Source of the DNA: Cyanobacteria bacterium T3Sed10_376R1m
GTDB lineage: Bacteria > Cyanobacteriota > Cyanobacteriia > Cyanobacteriales > Cyanobacteriaceae
NCBI GenBank assembly: GCA_003566215.1
Contig: PXEJ01000416.1
Span: forward strand, 1 to 10,394
Length of the DNA: 10,394 bases
Direction: 5' to 3'
Shown here: one piece after another, positions 6,123 through 10,394 of the stretch
Numbering within the stretch: the stretch's first letter is position 1
How the letters are laid out: every line of letters begins with the position of its first letter
Made by a program: the position numbers and the translations under genes
The notes under the pieces: generated by a model
Database searches by the model: none
Told to the model about the DNA's origin: nothing
The model's input: only the letters and a program-made list of their open reading frames with translations

Positions 6123-8726
6123 ATGAATAGTGATTATACTCCTACCGTCATTAACAATAAACTCAAAAAGTCAATCCATGTTCTAGTCATTAACGATGAA
6201 AACTCTCGTCAAACCATTGTCTTAGACCAAGAAAAATACTCTATTGGTAGAGATCCTCGCAATACTATTGCCCTAACATCAAAAAAAGTATCCCGTATTC
6301 ATGGAACTATCTTAAGACGAGATGATGTAAAAAATCAAACATTTTCTTATTGGTTATTGGACGGAGATTTAAAAGGTAATCGCAGTACTAATGGTATTTT
6401 TATTAATGATAAGCGGTGCTTAGTTCAAGAATTAAAACACGAAGATTTATTAAGGTTTGGGCAGGAGGTAGAAGGTTCTTATTATTTGGTTTCTGATGTG
6501 TCTGAGCTATCAGACTTACAGTCTAAAGACTACCAAAATACCCCTGAACCTCAAGGGACAAATATCGGTCATTCTCTACATCATCAGTCAGCAGAAAAAT
6601 TTGAAACTTTGGTTATTTCTGAGCCAATGGTGGAACTTTTTGAAGAAAGTCAGAGGGCAGAAAAATCATCCCAAGACAATGAAAATCCAGAAGACTCCTC
6701 TCAAGCAGATGAACTGGCTAAGTTGGCTTCTTTTCCCGAATTGAGTCCCAATCCCATTATCGAAATAGATTGGGAGGGAAAAATAACTTATTTAAATCCT
6801 TCTGCCATTAAAAAATTTCCCGAGTTAGAGAGGGATAAATCTAATCTAGAACATCCTCTATTAATTGGTTTGGTAAAAAGCATCAAAAATCATGGTTCTA
6901 ATACTAATTTATTTGTTAGGGAAATTGATATAAAAAATCAGGTTTTTGAAGAGTATATTCATTATTTACCAGAGCAAAAATTAATTCGTTGTTATGTTTT
7001 TGATTTTACTAAAAGAAAAGTTTTAGAGGGTCAGTTAAAAGAGAGTGAACAAAGATATAAAACAGTTTTGAATCAGACTAGGGAAGGAATTTTTCTAGTT
7101 GACTGTAATGATAAAAAAATCTTAGAAGCGAATAATGCCTGTGCTGATTTGCTGGGCTATCGTTTGGATGAGCTACATTGTTTAAAATTATATGATTTAT
7201 TAAATCTTTCTTCTGCACAAGTTGATGAAAGGGTTAATTTTTTGGTAGAAAATAAAAGTAATACTAAGAAAAATGTAGAAATTTTATCCCTTTTGAACAA
7301 GGAAAATGGTTTTGTCAGTTTTGAGGCTAGTTCTACTTTAATTAGTTATGGTGATCAAAGAATTATTTCTTTTACCATACGTCCTGTTTCTTTGGAAGTA
7401 GAAGGGCAAACCATGATTCAGCAAGATCAAGGTTTATTTGACTTGGAGACGGGGTTGCCTAATCGTTATCTATTTATGGAACAGTTAGAGACTGCGATCG
7501 CAAATACCCATAGAAGTCAGGGGTTATTGTGTTTAATGTTCATTGAATTAGAATTAGATAAAAAAATAAATCAAACCAAAAACTATCGCCTCAAATCCAA
7601 TTTATTTGAAGGTTTTTCTAAAAGACTAAGATCATCCTTAAGAGCCGGGGATACTGTTGCCCGTTGGCAGGGGAGTCAATTTGTTTGTTTACTTCCCCAA
7701 GTCAAAACAATTAAAGATATAGGAAAAGTCAGTAATCGGGTTTTAGAAACTTTAAGACCACCATTTTTCTTGGATCATCAAAAGATTTACATTAAAACTA
7801 GCATGGGTATTACTATTTATGGGGAAGAGAATAATTCCTCATCTTTGTTATTAAATAATTCCCAAACTGCTTTAAACAAAAGTAAAGAATCTGGTAGCAA
7901 TAATTATAAGTTTTTTGACCCTGAAATTGAACAAGAAATTGAACGCTTATTACGTTTAGAAAAACTTTTATTCCATGCCTTGGATAAAAAAGAGTTTTCG
8001 TTGTGTTATCAACCCATAGTAAATGTTAAAACCAGAGAAATATCAGGGGTAGAAGCACTATTAAGATGGAATCATCCTGAATTAGGTGGAATTTTACCAA
8101 GTCAATTCCTTCCTTTAGCAGAGGAAACTGGGTTGATTGTACCCATCGGGGAATGGGTATTAGAAAGGGCTTGTTTTCAACATCGTATTTGGCTTAAAAA
8201 TAATGTGATTAATAAACCAATTCATGTAAATATTTCTAATCAACAATTTCAACAACCTAACTTTGTGAATATGATTAGTAATATCCTCGACAAAACTACC
8301 CTAAGTCCAGAATTTTTAGAGTTAGAAATTACAGAACAAACTATTAATAATGATTTGGAGTTAGCTCAAAAAACCTTAAAAGACTTAAATCAAATAGGGG
8401 TGAGAATTTGTTTAGATGATTTTGGAAAGGGTATGTCAGCGATAGGTTTCCTCAAACAATTTAAATTTCATACTTTGAAAATAGATACGGAAATTGTTCA
8501 TAATTTAGCCGATCACCCTCAAGATATAGCCATCATTACTGCTATTATTGGGATAGGTAAGAGTTTTAATTTGCAAGTAGTTGCCGAGGGTATTGAAACT
8601 AAATCCCAGCTAAAACTTTTGTCAGATTTGGGTTGTGAAGAGATTCAAGGTAATTTATTTACTTCGCCGTTGAAAATGGATGATACAACTAATTTCTTGG
8701 CGAATCCAAGTTATACTTTCAATTAA
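6123..8726 (+). CDS. FHA-PAS-PAS-GGDEF-EAL protein, inactive GGDEF, probable c-di-GMP phosphodiesterase (paralog 2)
   Basis: This 867-residue cytoplasmic protein has the domain order of paralog 1 with a longer linker. FHA is at about 18-125 (GR 42-43, Ser57, His60, Asn90-Gly91). PAS1 (about 198-300) and PAS2 (about 305-420) follow, then GGDEF (about 435-600) and EAL (about 608-860). The GGDEF signature reads QGSQF (516-520), and the VDID metal site has become IELEL, so it should not make c-di-GMP. RAGD (507-510) remains as a possible inhibitory-type binding site. The EAL catalytic set looks complete: Glu644, Asn703, Glu735, Asp765-Asp766, Lys786, Asp788, Glu822, Glu825 and Gln842. This predicts hydrolysis of c-di-GMP to pGpG. 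Loop 6 is off consensus (DDFGKGMSA instead of DDFGTGYSS), which may lower activity or make it regulated. The gene starts 44 bp after paralog 1, with no Shine-Dalgarno or clear promoter in the gap, consistent with one transcript. Confidence 0.9.
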   Translation: MNSDYTPTVINNKLKKSIHVLVINDENSRQTIVLDQEKYSIGRDPRNTIALTSKKVSRIHGTILRRDDVKNQTFSYWLLDGDLKGNRSTNGIFINDKRCLVQELKHEDLLRFGQEVEGSYYLVSDVSELSDLQSKDYQNTPEPQGTNIGHSLHHQSAEKFETLVISEPMVELFEESQRAEKSSQDNENPEDSSQADELAKLASFPELSPNPIIEIDWEGKITYLNPSAIKKFPELERDKSNLEHPLLIGLVKSIKNHGSNTNLFVREIDIKNQVFEEYIHYLPEQKLIRCYVFDFTKRKVLEGQLKESEQRYKTVLNQTREGIFLVDCNDKKILEANNACADLLGYRLDELHCLKLYDLLNLSSAQVDERVNFLVENKSNTKKNVEILSLLNKENGFVSFEASSTLISYGDQRIISFTIRPVSLEVEGQTMIQQDQGLFDLETGLPNRYLFMEQLETAIANTHRSQGLLCLMFIELELDKKINQTKNYRLKSNLFEGFSKRLRSSLRAGDTVARWQGSQFVCLLPQVKTIKDIGKVSNRVLETLRPPFFLDHQKIYIKTSMGITIYGEENNSSSLLLNNSQTALNKSKESGSNNYKFFDPEIEQEIERLLRLEKLLFHALDKKEFSLCYQPIVNVKTREISGVEALLRWNHPELGGILPSQFLPLAEETGLIVPIGEWVLERACFQHRIWLKNNVINKPIHVNISNQQFQQPNFVNMISNILDKTTLSPEFLELEITEQTINNDLELAQKTLKDLNQIGVRICLDDFGKGMSAIGFLKQFKFHTLKIDTEIVHNLADHPQDIAIITAIIGIGKSFNLQVVAEGIETKSQLKLLSDLGCEEIQGNLFTSPLKMDDTTNFLANPSYTFN

Positions 8727-8758
8727 TACTAATTTTTACCCCCAAAATTTCTTATCCA

Positions 8759-10394
8759 ATGATTAGTAATAATAGTGAATTTGATCATGTTTTAGTAATA
8801 GAAGAACCTCAAGGACAAATGTCAATATCCTTAGAATCTAGCCTCTATAGTGTTGGAAGACATTCGGGGAGTAATATTCGTCTTAATTCAGTTTCAGTTT
8901 CCCGTCATCATGCCACGTTAATTAGAACTGATGTTAGCGATGAGCATTATTTGTATGTATTAATTGATGGGGATTTAAATGGAAATAGAAGTCAGAATGG
9001 AATTTTAGTCAATGGGGAAAAGATTATTCGCCGTCAGCTAAAAGATGGCGATGTAATATTATTTGGGGCGGAAGATGTACGGGGTACTTATAGTGTCATT
9101 CAAAAAAAGTCTTATCAAAGTAGAAATCCTGACGAGAAAGATAGTTGGCGTGTTAGCAATAATCAATTGAAGTTAAACCGGGAAGAGTTACAAAATACCC
9201 TAATTTTATCGGAGGAAAATTTAAGTGCCAATTTGTCTAATACAGATTCGGTTGACGATGATGTAAAAAGACTTGCTTCTTTTCCTGAGTTGTCCCCCCA
9301 TCCTATTATTGAGTTAGATTATGATGGTAAGATCACCTACATGAATCCGGCTGCGAATCTTTCTTTTACGGATTTGTCTAGTTATGATAACGATACTCAT
9401 CCCCTGACAAATAATTTAACTATTCCTAAGGATACTCAAAATAGTCAGTTGGTGGTTCGAGAAATACAGGTGTGCGATCGCTATTTTGAACAATACATAC
9501 ATTATCTATCAAAATATAATGTTATTAGAAACTATATTTTTGACATTACCGAAAGGAAAAACTCCGAAGCAAAATTACAATATCAAGCCCATCATGATTC
9601 TTTAACAGGTATTGGTAATCGTGACTACTTTTATTGGGAATTAAACAACAAACTGCGCCAAGCGAAAAAATATAATCAATCCTTAGGGATTTTATTTGTT
9701 GATATTGATCGTTTTAAAAATATTAATGATACCTTGAATCATACTACGGGCGATCGCCTTTTAGAAAGTTTTGCTGATCGTCTTCTTTCTTGTTTACCTA
9801 ATACCTGTTTGATGGCTCGTTGGGGGGGGGATGAATTTACCATCTCAATTTCAGAGGTAGAAAATAATACCGTTCAAGAAATTATTAACCTCATAACAGA
9901 AAGTTTGAGAGAGCCTTTTATAATTGATAAATATACGATTTATATTACCTGTAGCTTGGGAGTAGCGGTATATCCCCAAGATGGTAAAACGAAAGAACAA
10001 TTAATTCAAAATGCTGATACCGCCTTATCTCGTGCCAAAAAAATGGGCAAAAATAATTCCCAATACTACACAACTCAATTAAGTGAAGAACAGATGTTAT
10101 TATTTGAGTTGGAAACCAGTTTATATAATGCGATCGCCAATAATGAGCTATTTCTTAACTATCAACCCCAACTAGACTTAGAAAGTGGAAAAATTCACAG
10201 TTTAGAAGCCCTGTTAAGGTGGAAACATTCAGAACGAGGTATGATTTCACCAGCCACATTTATCCCCCTAGCTGAAGAAACAGGGTTAATTATCGAAATT
10301 GGAGAATGGGTATTAAAAACCGCCTGTGAACAAACAAGAAAATGGCTAGATTTAGGATATGATTTACACACCGTGGCAGTGAATGTTTCCGTAA
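8759..10394 (+). CDS. FHA-PAS-GGDEF-EAL protein with intact GGDEF (paralog 3, 3' end outside window)
   Basis: The frame is open from ATG 8759 to the window end (545 codons) with no stop. FHA is at about 9-115 (GR 33-34, Ser48, His51, Asn80-Gly81). A linker leads to one PAS domain (about 170-268), which runs straight into GGDEF (about 277-437); the second PAS of paralogs 1 and 2 is absent. The cyclase site is intact: VDIDRFK (314-320), Asn323, Asp332 and GGDEF (356-360). The inhibitory RxxD position holds PNTC (347-350), so product inhibition there is lost. The EAL domain begins near 445 with EALLRW (483-488) and the catalytic Asn542 before the sequence runs out. I infer a diguanylate cyclase, with phosphodiesterase status undecided. 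GGDEF is encoded through nine consecutive G (9822-9830). The gene lies 32 bp after paralog 2, without a visible ribosome-binding site. Confidence 0.88.
   Translation, partial: MISNNSEFDHVLVIEEPQGQMSISLESSLYSVGRHSGSNIRLNSVSVSRHHATLIRTDVSDEHYLYVLIDGDLNGNRSQNGILVNGEKIIRRQLKDGDVILFGAEDVRGTYSVIQKKSYQSRNPDEKDSWRVSNNQLKLNREELQNTLILSEENLSANLSNTDSVDDDVKRLASFPELSPHPIIELDYDGKITYMNPAANLSFTDLSSYDNDTHPLTNNLTIPKDTQNSQLVVREIQVCDRYFEQYIHYLSKYNVIRNYIFDITERKNSEAKLQYQAHHDSLTGIGNRDYFYWELNNKLRQAKKYNQSLGILFVDIDRFKNINDTLNHTTGDRLLESFADRLLSCLPNTCLMARWGGDEFTISISEVENNTVQEIINLITESLREPFIIDKYTIYITCSLGVAVYPQDGKTKEQLIQNADTALSRAKKMGKNNSQYYTTQLSEEQMLLFELETSLYNAIANNELFLNYQPQLDLESGKIHSLEALLRWKHSERGMISPATFIPLAEETGLIIEIGEWVLKTACEQTRKWLDLGYDLHTVAVNVSV

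Noticed and set aside
6496..6744. 82-codon + strand frame overlapping the linker of paralog 2
   Set aside because: It overlaps a coding linker continuous with the FHA and PAS domains and has no recognisable motif.

Overview
The window looks like a stretch of a unicellular, AT-rich cyanobacterial chromosome. The main evidence is eight copies of the HIP1 octamer GCGATCGC in 10.4 kb of DNA that is roughly one-third G+C by eye. Most starts lack a clear Shine-Dalgarno sequence, and the gene families (class I fructose-1,6-bisphosphatase, FHA/PAS/GGDEF/EAL proteins) also fit. A Cyanobacterium/Geminocystis-like genome is my best guess; the genus is inference. All genes are on the + strand.

Layout. 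At the left edge is the last 36 codons of a class I fructose-1,6-bisphosphatase (1-112). Then come a 12-TM MFS carrier of the oxalate/formate antiporter (OFA) type (162-1457), a 235-bp gap with a candidate promoter, and a tight pair: a universal stress protein (1693-2265) and, 3 bp later, a creatininase-superfamily metallohydrolase (2269-3072). A 531-bp AT-rich intergenic region (3073-3603) has no convincing gene but holds several candidate regulatory sites: a dyad, an NtcA-like box, a Fur-like box, three copies of a TAAGGATAAA motif and a TTGACA promoter. The right two-thirds is a tandem array of three paralogous c-di-GMP proteins (3604-6078, 6123-8726, 8759 to beyond the window end). Gaps of only 44 and 32 bp suggest one operon.

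The array is the notable system. Each protein starts with an FHA phosphothreonine-binding domain, followed by one or two PAS domains, then GGDEF and EAL domains. Catalytic integrity rises along the operon. Protein 1 has a destroyed GGDEF (DETKF) and an EAL missing several catalytic residues. Protein 2 has a destroyed GGDEF (QGSQF) with an apparently complete EAL. Protein 3 has an intact GGDEF and an EAL that is intact as far as the window shows. The two dead GGDEF domains keep an RxxD (RAGD) inhibitory-site motif, whereas the live one has lost it (PNTC). This suggests a split into one synthase, one phosphodiesterase and one or two c-di-GMP-sensing partners, possibly held together by FHA-phosphothreonine contacts. 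A T-hydrophobic-hydrophobic-S motif recurs in the otherwise divergent linker after each FHA domain. The live GGDEF motif is encoded across an uninterrupted run of nine G, a possible slippage site. The functional model is inference; the motif changes can be read directly from the sequence.
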